A DNA stretch of 64,000 bases from NCBI RefSeq assembly GCF_000003815.2, contig NC_049988.1:16579429-16643428 (forward strand), read 5' to 3'. Positions 11,943 through 23,139 of this stretch are shown in pieces. A program made the position numbers and the translations under genes. Below the pieces are notes generated by a model. It did not search any database, was not told the origin of the DNA, and saw only the letters and a program-made list of their open reading frames with translations. How positions within the stretch are numbered: position 1 is the first letter of the stretch; the number at the start of each line of letters is the position of its first letter. This DNA is from Branchiostoma floridae. Its lineage: Eukaryota; Chordata; Leptocardii; Amphioxiformes; Branchiostomatidae.

Positions 11943-12257
11943 TAATAAGCTATACAGCCATTGATTTGGCCCGAGGTTTTTGATATGTTGTAACGTTATA
12001 ATACGATTCTCGAATGACGACACGCGGTAAACTAATCTTCACGAGATATGATTTGATTTTACCAATGGCATCAGTGGAAACGTACGAGAAATACGACACA
12101 ATTGTGAAAATTACATCTAAGGTTTGTATATGAAGAACGTAACTAACACGTTGACGCAAAGCTCTTACGTGGGTTGATTATTTCATTTTCCCCCGTAAAC
12201 TTGTTGAAACGAGTCAACCAGAGATGTCAGATTTCACGCCCTTACCCATGCTGCTTT

Positions 12258-12400
12258 TTATCCTTCTGTATCTGTATCTGTATCTATATAGCCGGTATAA
12301 CCGCCCTTCGGCGTAACACACCAGCTTCTGTATCTGTATCTATATAGCCGGTATAACCGCCGTTCGGCGTAACACACCAGCTTCGCAGGCGCACGGCGCG
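12258..12400 (-). repeat. LINE 3' end with GATACA-type terminal microsatellite, in tandem
   Basis: Read on the minus strand: gctggtgtgttacgccgaag, then ggcggttataccggctat and a gatacagatacag tail. The unit appears twice in a row. The same 3' end occurs on the plus strand at 6738-6802. Confidence 0.75.
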
Positions 12401-12422
12401 GCAGCAGCTGGTTATATTACAC

Positions 12423-12565
12423 TTAACGACCCGTCACACCTAGCTTTTGCACATCTATCTGCAAGCGTTCTTTAAAACTACAAAGAGAAGATGCCCCTAC
12501 TGTACTTGGTGATAACAAATTCCACTCTACAATAGTTCTGGGAAAGTACGAATTTTTGAACACAT
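12423..12565 (-). pseudogene. LINE C-terminal fragment
   Basis: Minus-strand peptide KNSYFPRTIVEWNLLSPSTV followed by SLCSFKERL, the typical FFPRTIxxWNxLP..SFKxRL end of a non-LTR reverse transcriptase. Its 3' tail continues into 12270-12400. Confidence 0.7.
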
Positions 12566-12644
12566 CAATGCAAGCATAGCAACAAGCATGCACCTCCTGT
12601 GTATATCTTGGAGAAGGTCTCCTTTGCATCGAGTCTTGGTATTA

Positions 12645-12860
12645 ATCTATATTCCTGTTAAAATCACAGAACCAGCTAGTCATTTAAGACGTGGGACTTT
12701 TCATCAGCCACTGCCTCCAAAGAAGAAGTCAAACCTCCCAGTAAACAAATTGAATGTAGAATCATGTATATAGATAGTTGTATAGAATAGACACTTCTTA
12801 CTTTTTACTGTCTGTACCCTTGCAATTAGCTTTGCGGCATGAATTTGCAAATAACAAAAA
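12645..12860 (+). repeat. Interspersed repeat, copy 2
   Basis: Same sequence as 2690-2895 with small indels (extra attg at cagtaaacaaattgaatgta). Confidence 0.8.
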
Positions 12861-13530
12861 TATCATAAATATTAGAATATTATTAATGTCGACTTCGTGT
12901 GATTGAGGGAATCAGCTAGTTACAATGCATTACACATTCAATCCGCAAGGTGTCGACCTCGATTTGAATAGAAGTTGACAGAGACCTGGAAAATCTTTCT
13001 ACGCTTTGTGTTTTTGTTATTCTATCAGTCATACTTCTACATTTTGCATGATATGCCAATTATGAAGCTAAGGGCTACATGAATTTGGGTCACCGAATGG
13101 TTGCAGCGCAATCGCCATCTTGTGGGTCTTTGACTTCCAGCATTAAAGACATACCGCAGTGTATGTCTCCTTTAAGATTATACCCATGTGTCGATGAAGC
13201 CACAGGCTTCTTTATAACAGCACCTTTGTGGGCCTAAGTCAACCCACGGCGGCTAAAAATAAGTTGATTAATTTCCCAGCACCCCCACCCCGTCCTGTTC
13301 TGCCGAGTACTGCTTCTATGAATCTGTCGTTGGACGTGATCTTTCCAAGATGCCCAGGAGAATACTCGTTTGTTTTTGAAGCAAGCTGAGTAAATACATA
13401 AGGGTAAAAACGATATTGTAAAACCTGGCTGCCTGCCCAGAAGCGGGTCTGCCTAAACACCTCTCACGATCTCAAATACTAGTAACCTCAAACGACCCTA
13501 AACGACTCCAATATGCAGTATACATGGGGC
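12861..13530. other. No gene recognised
   Basis: Only scattered repeat fragments (a family C-like piece at about 13000-13080). Open frames are short and without domains. Confidence 0.5.
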
Positions 13531-13534
13531 AACG

Positions 13535-13747
13535 ACCTTTTTAAATAGGGTATGTCATATGTGTAACCTTCGCTTTCACACTGGGTATATCAAACAAAAC
13601 GTAAAAGTGTGATTGGGAAGACAATAAAACACACGAAGCGTAAAAAGAGTTGCTTCTTTTCTATACATTTTGTTGAGCGATATTTCAAATTTGAGGTCGC
13701 AGCTAGAGAGAGCGCAGTGAGATCGCCGTCCTGGCGGAAAGGGGGTA
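13535..13747. mobile_element. Family C MITE, left end degraded
   Basis: Right part ttgaggtcgcagctagagag, gatcgccgtcctggcggaaa; centre gtgattgggaagacaataaa. Confidence 0.65.
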
Positions 13748-13974
13748 TAACATATAGCTTAATCGGAAACAGCATGACTTTACTCTGTGGTCTCTTTTCT
13801 TTGGCTTGCAACGTGCCGTCTAGAGTTATTGACAAACTAGTTGAAAGCGTATTTCAAAGCTAAGGGGACACCTGTTTCTCCTTAAACTTGAACGCGTAAC
13901 GGATGAGTGAAAGACGGAGGAGTGAAAGACGGGGCTTTGCTGCTCGCCCTGAGTATCTATCCACTCATCTTGTT

Positions 13975-14055
13975 CTTTATCCATGAAATTCGTTAAGTAA
14001 TCTTACGAACCCCGCAGTGCCACACCGGTGCCCCAAGTGCAGTGAGATACTGCCT
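13975..14055. mobile_element. Truncated Harbinger-like MITE
   Basis: Only the right end survives: gaaccccgcagtgccacacc, then ccccaagtgcagtgagatac. Confidence 0.6.
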
Positions 14056-14444
14056 CGAGACGGCGGTTTCTTGGAGCCATGCGTGCCAAGTATATCATTC
14101 GGTCATGGTGATTAGGCAGAGCCAACCAAACCCAGTTTTTTCGGCGAACAACCAAGGCTACGTGCATTATGCATACCGACATGAAATGACATAGCGTGAA
14201 GGTCTTGTCTCTGTTATTTTTCATTTTCCATGCATGTATGCGTGAGGATATGGAAACTTTGACGACAAAATATTGGCCTTTGACATCGCTACACAGAAAC
14301 GTGGGAATGAATTTTCCTGAGATCAATCTCCCATTATACTCTCTCTCAAGGTCATGACGAAGACTTTAAGATAATCACGTCAATATAATCTCAATTCAAT
14401 TCAAGGCCACACATGAAAGACCGGCCATTCACCCTGAAAGATTA

Positions 14445-14840
14445 GGCCATGTTGATTTCATTATATGGATGACACCCTCTTGGAACTCAAAAACTGATGT
14501 GAGCGTGCGAATAAAAAAGTTTGGCCCAAAATACAAAATAAAAGTTGCCTTCACTATGAAAACGAAGTGGTCAGGAAAGCTGAAGAAATGACTGAATGAA
14601 TGCAAGGAATATGGTATACCAAACAATAAAGTCTTCATTTTTGTGCTTTCACATATTATTCCTTTATCTTGGAATTGACATTGGCACTTTATTATATTTG
14701 AATACTTTTCCCGATATTTGTGTGCAACCTACGACATATATTTGCTCATCTTTTTCAGCTGTTTGGTACGATACACTGCATGGTTCAAAAATTGATACAC
14801 TCGCGGAGTCAAAATGTTCAACTGCACATGTTCATAGTTT
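14445..14840. repeat. Interspersed repeat D, copy 1
   Basis: catgttgatttcattatatg, gatgacaccctcttggaact, tgatgtgagcgtgcgaataa recur at 36150-36180 and, inverted, at 36430-36510. caacctacgacatatatttg ... cagctgtttggtacgatac is inverted at 36220-36275. A fragment is also near 4855-4910. Confidence 0.6.
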
Positions 14841-15348
14841 ATTCTTACAGAAACATTAATGGTGACCAGCTCTTCAGCTCTGTCCTGCCACTTGCTACAT
14901 AATGTAATCAAACACCACAGAGTGTCCGCTGTAACCATGGTTACAGCCGTTTGGCCTAGGTCATTGACCTTATTTGTTTTTTTCAGGGTAGTAGGGGAAG
15001 AAACGGAGTAAAACAATCAATCATATCTTTTTCTTCCTAGGAAGATAAACATGATTGGAAACCGAATTTATTGTGTACCTTTCGTGGCGTACTGTGCTGT
15101 GAAATTAATCAGTACGAGAAAACGCTCCCCCGCAGTGATTTCACCCTTGTTTAGGTTTGATAAAGCTTTAGGGAAATTAAACCGTTCACTCTAACAAGGT
15201 GGTGATTAATTAAAAACCTCTAAGTCTTCGGTCCCTAATAGGTGTGGATCGGCATTAAACTAATGGATTGTTTGGTACAATTGGAGGCTTAACTATTTTT
15301 GTTATTATTTACTTAAAGTTCACCGCAAAACAAAGCTGTTGGAGCCAC

Positions 15349-16962
15349 TTAGACGTTTTGGGTTACAATACTGTAAAGTGAAGAAAGATGTGTGTTAACC
15401 CTTGACTTAAACAGCTGTAGATTGTATCCCATGGGAAAGCAGGTCCGTGGAAGCTTATTCCATAGCGAAGTTGTTCTTGGAAAAAAGCTCTGAGCGTGGA
15501 ACTTTCTCCTAGAAGGAGGATTGTGGAGGAAAAAAGGATGATTTGCTTCCGTGGAAGTGGCTAAACGGGTTCTTGCAGTGAAGGTTCGTATTGGAGGCAC
15601 AGATGAGTGAAGTTCTGCCGAGCATCTATCATAGAAGTAGCGATAGAATAGTGCTAGGCTAGCTACATCACGCCTTTGAGACAATGGTTGTAGAGTGGCG
15701 AACAAGTCGCTGCCAACAATGTTCTTTAACCGTTTTTGTACCCTGTTGAGGCAGGTCAGGGAGCTCTGGGAAGCTCCAGCCCAAATGTGACAGCAGTATT
15801 CCATTTTGGGCATTATCTGACTCTTGTAAAGATAAAGAATGGCGGAGGGGGTCAGATATTTCCTGGAACGGTACAAGGAGCCCACCATTTTCCCAGCTTC
15901 CTTGGCAACGGATTGAATGTAACAATTCCACTTAAGATCAGGTGTAAATTTTAGGTCCAAGAGTCGCTTAAAGCAAGGGGCTTCCTTAAGTAAAGTCCCA
16001 CTCATTTGGACCGGTGGAAGGTTCGGGTCAGATCTCTTATGATGAAACGAAAGAAGGTTTGCTTTTGAAGGGTTGAGGGTCACAAGCCACTTTTTACCCC
16101 ATAGAACCGTATGATCAAGGTCAGCAGAGCAAGGGAGTGGTCATTACATCTCTTGGATGTGTGGCCATATACTGAGATGTCATCAGCATAAATGTCGACA
16201 AATGATCTGAGTATATGATCAGGCAGATCGTTTATGTAGACTAAAAATAGTGTTGGACCGAGGATTGATCCTTGCGGTACTCCAGCATTGATGCTATGAC
16301 ATTCTGACGCTTGGCCGTTTATAACGACCTTCAGAGATCTGCAGGACAAGAAAGATTTTATTGTTGCTAGAACTTTGCCGCAGATACCATAGCTGGCAGG
16401 TTTATGCAGCAAACCTCTATGCCATACCTTGTCAAAGGCTTTTGATATATCTAAAGCAACTGCTCTGGACACAAAGCCACCATCAAGGGGTGTACTTATT
16501 CGATGGGTTATGACAGTTAGAACATCTGCTGTGGACCTAGAAGATCTAAAACCATACCGTTTGTCGCTCAGGAGTTTGTTGCTTTCAAGATGGGTGAGTA
16601 CTGCCTTGTTAATGAAGGACTCGAAGAGTTTACTAATGATACAGAGAAGACTAATTGGCCGATACTGGGATGGAGATGACCGTTCTCCAGCATTCTTAAA
16701 AACAGGACAGACTGATGATATTTTCCACATGGAAGGAAAACATATTTCCTTTAGGCAGCGATTGAAGAGCTTTGCCAGGATGGGAGACAGTTCAGGTGAA
16801 ATGTTTTTAAGAACAACTACCGGAATATTGTCTGGTCCGGTTGCCTTGTTAGCATCAAGATCCTTAATGAGCTTTGAAACATCCCGAGCTGTAACTTTGA
16901 TGTTTCTCAGAAATGTATCAGTCCGAGTAGGTAAGTCAGGGAGTGACTTGACAGCTTATGGA
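15349..16962 (-). pseudogene. LINE (CR1/jockey-like) reverse transcriptase, frameshifted and 5'-truncated
   Basis: Non-LTR retrotransposon reverse transcriptase. In minus-strand order: ANKATGPDNIPV, then PELSPILAKLFNRC, SQYRPISLL, DISKAFDKVWHRGLL, AGVPQGSILGPTLFLVYIND and the catalytic IYADD. Near 16105 the frame shifts by one base; the second frame continues WGKKWLVTLNPSKANLLSFH and ends with the conserved C-terminal region SLWNKLPRTCFPMGY. In the first frame an in-frame TAA near 16960 and loss of recognisable sequence mark the 5' truncation. No endonuclease domain is seen. The plus-strand open frame over 16429-16968 is its antisense shadow. It is not functional as it stands. Confidence 0.9.
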
Positions 16963-17531
16963 ATGTAAAAAGTTAAAAGTTGAAGAAAGGTCGCAAGAAA
17001 ACTGTTTAAGTTACGACGAGCATGTGGGTACTGTTATTGGAGCTTTGATTAACAGTTTGTAACGTAGTGTTACTATATATCATCTTTGCATTACAAAAAG
17101 TCGCCAAATTTGTATACTAAAACAATCCGTTCTCATTTTCATTATTTCTCAATATACGGTCCTCGCAGTTCAGCCCCTGGAGTGTATTAGGCTCACCCGA
17201 TAATCAATTACAATAAACTAAAATAATGAATAAATATATGAATGGATTCACTTTATTATTGTACGACAGCTGTAACCCTAGTTCACCTTTTTCAGAGGGA
17301 TACCCTATATCCGATATTTTCAAAAACAGGGTATTTAGGTATATCAAGCCAAAAACGGTGTTCTAAAACTGTATTCTTTTTAAGAAATATTCAAATTCTA
17401 ACCACCAACTTTCGACTTGATATCTTTAGATGCCCTTTTACAATACAACGGATATAGGTTACCCCACGGATAAAGGTGAACTAGCGTTACAAGATACGGC
17501 CATAGCATCACGCCCCTCACCAATGCCAATA

Positions 17532-17738
17532 CTGTAAATACAGAAATGCTCGCGGTGGTTTTATGTTCGCGGTTTTCGCGGTGGCCACTTCGCCGCGAAT
17601 TCAAAATCACCGTGAACTTTTTTTTTGGCGGTAAGAGACTACAGTGAATGGTGCTACCGCGAACATAAAGCCACTGCCAAAAGTCCCTTTTCCCGCTACC
17701 GCGAAATTAAATCCCCGCGAATTTTAATGCATTTACAG
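17532..17738. mobile_element. TA-flanked MITE with ctgtaaatac ends, copy 1
   Basis: Inverted ends CTGTAAATACAGAAATGCTC / ...GCATTTACAG, flanked by TA, with inner gcggtggttttatgttcgcg motifs complementary to the right half. Confidence 0.82.
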
Positions 17739-17913
17739 TATTGTACATACAGCTACCAAGGCCTGTAACAACAACCTTTCCGGTGGAGTTGTGCCAAGAA
17801 ATAGCACATCGCCGCACGTTAAAGTTTTGGAACTTACCGAGAACGATTTAGCAGAGGCGGGCGTTGTCAGGGCTTTAAAGCTTATGCGGAACATTTTGTA
17901 CAAAAGCAACTGA
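17739..17913 (+). CDS. Possible terminal exon fragment, unknown product
   Basis: The open plus-strand frame reads SGGVVPRNSTSPHVKVLELT then ENDLAEAGVVRALKLMRNIL, YKSN and TGA. The composition (acidic/Leu-rich, amphipathic end) looks coding, and catacag at 17752 could be an acceptor. It starts directly at the end of the 17532-17738 MITE. No upstream exon is found. Confidence 0.25.
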
Positions 17914-17945
17914 CCCAAGCATATCCGAATCATCGATTTTTACTC

Positions 17946-18317
17946 ACCTAACCCAGCGCGGACACCCACCAAGAACCCGCTATCAGATAGCGCACAGTTG
18001 ACGAGGAGGATTTTTCCTTCCGAAGCTGAAATCCGCCAGGAATAGACCAAACGTGAATGCAGGAGAGTTGCGATACCCAAGCTGCTCTTGGAATGAAGTC
18101 CACATGGTTGTCTCATCAATTCCCATTGGCTAAGGTGAAGGTTATACCGTGACGTCATTGGCGGGAGAGAAAAAGGCCCGTCACTTTGAATTTTTTTTGC
18201 GTTTTTTTTCAAGGACATCATGGGGGTAGCGATAAGATCGTGTTTCTTTTTGAAATGTATTTTTAGTTTTTTCTTAGAACAAAGTTGCCGAAGATACCAA
18301 CAGGGCTGCTGACGCAC
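17946..18317 (-). other. Possible promoter/first exon on the minus strand
   Basis: A TTAG|gtgagt donor at 17947/17946 matches the consensus exactly. Upstream (minus sense) are atgacgtcac (CRE-like, near 18155) and agccaatggg (CCAAT-like, near 18125), and an open 125-codon frame (18317-17940) without recognisable domains. No downstream exon was found. Confidence 0.25.
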
Positions 18318-18489
18318 GGCGGAAGACGAGAAGACGGCTAGGACTGAGGATACTCCTGTTTAGGACTTTAGACGACAAAAACCGAATAATTCGGTTAGGC
18401 CACTGCAAATTTGGTTCGGGGGTTGGGTCATTAACAAAGTGTTCCTACTATCACCGAAACAAAGATGCGTAGGCCCGTTGCCTACAAAC

Positions 18490-18790
18490 GACACACTGCG
18501 CTCTCACTGCCACCTTAAATGGATGAATGAAAGTATGAACTCGATGTCATCCTGGGTATCTCATGCAAAATTATGACTGAAAAGTCAACAAAACACATAA
18601 AGAGATTCACGTATGTTTTTCTATACAATCCTTTGATTGCCCCAAAAACTGCCTTTCTCGGCAAACTCCCTTTCCCGGCACATGAGAACCTAGCCAACAT
18701 TGAAAATCGCGAACCAGTCCCCCCCCCCCCCAAACAAAAGTCTTGAAGTTACCAATTTTAGGTCACAGAGATATCCTAGTAGAAAGGGGG
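18490..18790. mobile_element. Family C MITE with internal insertion
   Basis: Left acactgcgctctcactgcca, right ttttaggtcacagagatatc. About 110 bp around 18635-18750 (ccggcacatgagaacctagc, poly-C run) does not match other copies. Confidence 0.55.
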
Positions 18791-18999
18791 TAGTATGACA
18801 TCGCATCGAGGCAATCTGAGGTAACCCACGAGAGGTTTCCTCAACACCGGCACGTGTCAAGGTCAGATTCACTACATTGCCCCGATCACCTTTCACCTCG
18901 ACCCCATCAATCTGCATCTCGGCTCAACAACTTAAAGCGAAATGAACTCGACAGTGCAAAGGAAACCACAAGTAGATCACCATGTTTCGCGCGTAAATT

Positions 19000-19152
19000 N
19001 NNNNNNNNNNNNNNNNNNNNNNNNNNNNNNNNNNNNNNNNNNNNNNNNNNNNNNNNNNNNNNNNNNNNNNNNNNNNNNNNNNNNNNNNNNNNNNNNNNNN
19101 NNNNNNNNNNNNNNNNNNNNNNNNNNNNNNNNNNNNNNNNNNNNNNNNNNNN
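19000..19152. other. Assembly gap (153 N)
   Basis: Run of N. Reading frames crossing it are meaningless. Confidence 1.
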
Positions 19153-19519
19153 GATGGAAAAGTTTCCATTTACTTAAACTGTACAATTGTAGTGATACTA
19201 TACAATAAACACAGACCAGTAAAATCAAGGAGGTGATTTTTTTAACCTCCTTGGTAAAATCAAGATCATCGAGGACCAGGTTTCATCAGCTGATAAAATC
19301 TGACCTTGGTAAAGTATAGCCCTAAGGGTTCTGATCCTGTTTGTAATTGACCGGGTTATCTGAGGTCAGTAAAGGGCTGCCTTACCTCAGATGAAAATCT
19401 AAACTATGAACTTTAATAGAGCTGATCTGATCTTAGGAGTCCCTACAAAAGCCTTTAAGTTATTAGATCAAAAATAGATTACTAACTGTCACATCTTGGC
19501 TGGAGCTCCCCAGAACTCA

Positions 19520-19865
19520 CTGCCCTGTTTCAACAGAGTACAAAACCGCTTGCGGAATCTTGGTTGGAGTGACTTGTAAGTTCGCCACCTTACAACCTCT
19601 GTCTCAAAGGCGTAATGTAGCAAGTCTAGCGTTATTCTATCGCTACTTCCATGGCAATACTCACTTCACTCATTTGTGCCTCCACAACGAACTTTCTCTG
19701 CAAGAACACGTTTTGCCAGTTCCACGGAAGCAAAGTATTCCTTTTTATTCCACCATAACCATCCATGATGACAGCTTCATTCCTAGAACTACATTGGTAT
19801 TGAACAAGCTTCCACGGAATTGCTTCCCTTTTGGGTACAATCTAAACTTTTCAAGTCAAGGGTAA
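19520..19865 (+). pseudogene. LINE reverse transcriptase C-terminal fragment, same family
   Basis: It codes FATLQPLSQRRNVASLALFY and LNKLPRNCFPFGYNL, matching the C-terminal part of the 15349-16962 element in the opposite orientation. An internal stretch is deleted relative to that copy. It starts with further degraded homology (QNSLPCFNRVQNRL-like) near 19510. Confidence 0.8.
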
Positions 19866-19947
19866 GGTTGGACCTTACCTGTTTCTTTTAAACAGTAAAA
19901 CATATGGGATTTAACAAATCCAGGGAAGAGAGATTTTCACTGGTTAA

Positions 19948-21168
19948 AGGCCCCCTCTCACTTGACTTGCGGCACGCTTGCGGCATTGCTGCGTTCGTTC
20001 ACTGCGGCACTGTTGTGTTAATTTCGCCGATTTTGTCTTGCACTCACACTGACGTGCGGCACTGTTGCGTTTCTAGACTAAATGAACATGTTATTGACAA
20101 TTGCAGCGTTGTCAATTTATGAAAAATCACCGTAAAATGATGCGAATGCCCCACAATGAGATTTATAATGAAAAGATTTCCCTTATGATAATGAATTATA
20201 TAGTACATATGCTATAAATAACCTTGAAAGACTTTTACAGTAAAGGAAATGACCCAAATGAACGGACACGAACTATATACCAGATTTCACTCGATGTGTA
20301 CGTTTTGCACCATGTAACGTTATGTGTAATTATGTATGTTTATATGTTTATTCACCAATTTTGCAAATTTCTAAAATGAAAATGTTTGATATTTCATACT
20401 TTTTTTGTATGACGCTGAGTATTTTCATTGTCGGCGGATGGCTTGCCAGCCTATTGATGTCTAAGTCTATCATATTTGTAAAAAGTGAGAAAAATATGGC
20501 CCATGGGTCTGAATGACTGCAATTTTGTATTTTATCGGTGGCAGGCTACCAGCAATGATTAGCTTGTAACGTTATAACGCAAACGCAAACTCGTTATCAT
20601 CCTACATAAATAATTTCTTTTTGAACGTTGTACGAAAACCTTTATCTCTACATCCGTAGGTTAATCGATAAACCAGTTACTTATTTTTTGTTTTTAAGTA
20701 TAAAATACTGACCTACTTTCCATTAAATAAATCATAAGATGTATTTTTAAGTTAACTCTGAATACGGATACAAGGTAAGTTTTCTGGAATTCGCAGTGTT
20801 TTAACTGGATCGAAAACCGCTGTAAAATTATTAGAAATGCATCTAAAATAGTTTTTCGGTGATAAAAGGATGTTTACTTTTGATTCTTGGTGTAAAATAA
20901 TCAAAATATATCCTTGATACTGTTTGGGGCATGGTGGCGGCACTGTTGCGGCACCGTTGCGGCACTGTTGCGGCACTGTTGCGGCATCTTGCCACTTGCG
21001 TTATTTTTAAACTTTTTAAAAAACGTCGCGCTTGCTTGCGGCACTTCTAGGTTTGCTTGCGGCACCTCTAGGTTTGCTTGCGGCACCTCTAGGTTCCGTG
21101 GCGGTACATCTGCGTTTTCGAACGCAGCAATGCCGCAAGCGTGCCGCACGTCAAGTGAGAGGGGGCCT
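19948..21168. mobile_element. 1.2-kb Harbinger-like non-autonomous element, TAA TSD
   Basis: Inverted ends of about 50 bp (AGGCCCCCTCTCACTTGAC..., one or two mismatches), flanked by TAA at 19945-19947 and 21169-21171. The right part has tandem subrepeats gcggcactgtt and cttgcggcacctctaggttt. No transposase is recognisable. The 3-bp TWA target fits PIF/Harbinger. Confidence 0.82.
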
Positions 21169-21617
21169 TAAGGTAGGCTATAGAAATTCCCAGGCTGGTT
21201 TTAGTTAAGCGATCATTGGGAGGTAGCCAGGCTCTAGGCACGGTCGCACCGCGGGATCTTGGGTTCAAAATCATAAATCATGACTTTTATTAACAACCAA
21301 GTTTACTAAGGTTCAAATAGGTAACTGAAGTTCAGACAACACCATTGGTCGTGCTATTCGTGACAGCGGAAACCCAAAAAAACTTGAACCGGTGTGGTGT
21401 CGGTATGCGTGATCTTGATGTTGAAGAAAGACGATCCTTGTAAACTAGAGAGGTACTTCCAACTGGCGTACATAGGCCACATACTACGTGATGTATTTAT
21501 GTTTTTTCTTTACTTGGCTGCATTGAACTTGATTTTTTTAATCAAATGTGATAATGATAAGTAGCCTCTAACAGATGAATCAAGATGAATCGTTGTCCCA
21601 ACTTTACTGATAGCTAA

Positions 21618-21820
21618 GGCTTAGGTCACATTCCAAACCGGGGCCCGGCCAGTATGATGTTTAAAGAAAGTAAAAATTAATCTGTATACCTAGAAATACA
21701 CACAGATCATTCCCATGAATCTTATTGTGTCATTTTGTGCATTTTGATGTCTTTTATATCATTCTTATCCTTCCCGAAAGCTGCTCGGCCGGGCCCCGGT
21801 TTGGAAATGTGACCTAAGCC
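21618..21820. mobile_element. 203-bp MITE with ggcttaggtcac ends, TAA TSD
   Basis: Ends GGCTTAGGTCACATTCCAAA and complement, with cgggcccggcc inside each arm, flanked by TAA at 21615-21617 and 21821-21823. The AT-rich centre contains cattttgtgcattttgatgtc. Confidence 0.85.
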
Positions 21821-21913
21821 TAACCAAGGCAACGTATGTGTAACATAATCCTCGAAGAACGTATGATAGATAAGATTTAGTTCCTTAGATTACGTTTGAG
21901 AGTTGTAAAGAGG

Positions 21914-22013
21914 NNNNNNNNNNNNNNNNNNNNNNNNNNNNNNNNNNNNNNNNNNNNNNNNNNNNNNNNNNNNNNNNNNNNNNNNNNNNNNNNNNNNNNN
22001 NNNNNNNNNNNNN
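21914..22013. other. Assembly gap (100 N)
   Basis: A round 100-N run, probably of unknown true length. It hides the tail of SLCO terminal-exon copy 3. Confidence 1.
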
Positions 22014-22069
22014 CACGTTTTCTCTTCCAGTCATGCAGAGCAATCAGCAGACAGAGCATGGCGAGGAGG
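22014..22069 (-). pseudogene. Duplicate SLCO terminal exon, copy 3 (cut by assembly gap)
   Basis: In the same frame it codes LLAMLCLLIALHDWKRKR and then runs into the N gap at 22013. It retains two codons more on its 5' side than copies 1 and 2, and meets MITE sequence from about 22073. Whether its tail and stop survive is hidden by the gap. Confidence 0.5.
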
Positions 22070-22072
22070 TTA

Positions 22073-22246
22073 TCCTTCGCTTTCACACTGTGTATATCAT
22101 ACAAAACGTAAAAGTGAGACCAAGAAGACAACAACACACACAGTGCAAAAAGGTTCGTTTCTTTTCTGTTCAATTCGTTGAGCGATTTGTCAAATTTTAG
22201 GTCGCAGAGAGCGCGGTGAGAGCGCCGTCCTACTGGAAAGGGGGTT
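22073..22246. mobile_element. Family C MITE, right part
   Basis: ttcgctttcacactgtgtat ... attttaggtcgcagagagcg, ggtgagagcgccgtcctact. It abuts SLCO tail copy 3, which it may have truncated. Confidence 0.65.
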
Positions 22247-22258
22247 TACCTGATAGTA

Positions 22259-22393
22259 TCAGTATGTAGAATCTACTTCCTTCATATCCATGACAATACT
22301 TAAGCGCAGAGGTCCGGGCTTCACTTTTACGGCTCTCTCTTCGCCACGTTTTCTCTTCCAGTCATACAGGGCGAGTAGCAGACAGACCATGGC
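22259..22393 (-). CDS. Duplicate SLCO terminal exon, copy 2 (possible alternative last exon)
   Basis: A second 135-bp open copy, preceded by aatag and starting GCCATG. It codes AMVCLLLALYDWKRKRGEER, then the conserved tail to MDMKEVDST, with the last residue changed to Tyr and the stop TGA. The length and left breakpoint equal those of copy 1, which suggests a real exon boundary rather than random truncation. Confidence 0.6.
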   Translation of the reverse strand, partial: AMVCLLLALYDWKRKRGEERAVKVKPGPLRLSIVMDMKEVDSTY

Positions 22394-22655
22394 CTATTAA
22401 CAACTAAGTGATATAGACAAATTTATATTCCTTATGAATCTAGACAAACTTTTACTTATAAAGCATATCTGTTTTTATATTTTCAATATCACAAAGAAAC
22501 GAAAAGAAGCCGAATGTACGCAGTAGAATACGATTCTTGAGTAGTGTACGTAGATTCTTTGTATCATGTTGTATCATTTGCTGTGACCTGTACTGAACCC
22601 AGTGGGTATGTATGTACAATGAAGTTCTTCATTCATTAACAAAATGTTAGTATAA

Positions 22656-22790
22656 TTATTCAGTGGAATCTACTTCCTTCATATCCATGGCAATACTTAA
22701 GCGCAGAGGTTCGGACTTAACTTTTACGGCTTTCTCGTCGCCACGTCTTTTCTTCCAGTCATGCAGGGCAATCAGCAGACAGAGCATGAC
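22656..22790 (-). CDS. Duplicate SLCO terminal exon, copy 1 (possible alternative last exon)
   Basis: A 135-bp open segment homologous to the end of SLCO exon 13, preceded by aatag and starting GTCATG. It codes VMLCLLIALHDWKKRRGDEK followed by the tail to [10 protein letters not shown] and the stop TAA. Several amino-acid and synonymous changes separate it from exon 13, but the frame and stop are kept. The sequence after the stop also matches the main 3' flank (aaatgttagtat), so UTR was copied too. It enters in phase 0, whereas exon 13 enters in phase 1, so it cannot simply replace exon 13. It may be the last exon of a decayed neighbouring paralogue or be used after a phase-0 splice. Confidence 0.6.
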   Translation of the reverse strand, partial: VMLCLLIALHDWKKRRGDEKAVKVKSEPLRLSIAMDMKEVDSTE

Positions 22791-23139
22791 CTATTATTTT
22801 ACACTGTAAATTGTACCATAAGGAACAGATTGTGCTTTATGAAAATATCAGAAAAAGAGTTTCCATATTTTGAATATCTGAATGCAACGGATAAAGTTCT
22901 ATTTTTGATGCGCCTAGATAAACCCTGTATATCAAACATTATTTGTTCCTATATCTACACCTGTACAAAGAAGCGAGAAGATGTCGACCATCCTGTTAGC
23001 TTAGTACCTTCAATGAGTTGAATTGTATCTTGTTGTCCCTGCATATGTCTGTTAAGTCTATTATCAGTGACCTGTACCTAGCCCGTCGAGGCATGAATGT
23101 ACAATAAAGGTATTTCAGTCAATTAACCAAATGTTAGTA

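Noticed and set aside
16429-16968. 179-codon plus-strand frame
   Set aside because: It is antisense to the LINE reverse transcriptase with its YADD and PQGSILGP motifs, which lie on the minus strand.
18854-19228. Frames spanning 19000-19152
   Set aside because: They run through N bases and are undefined.
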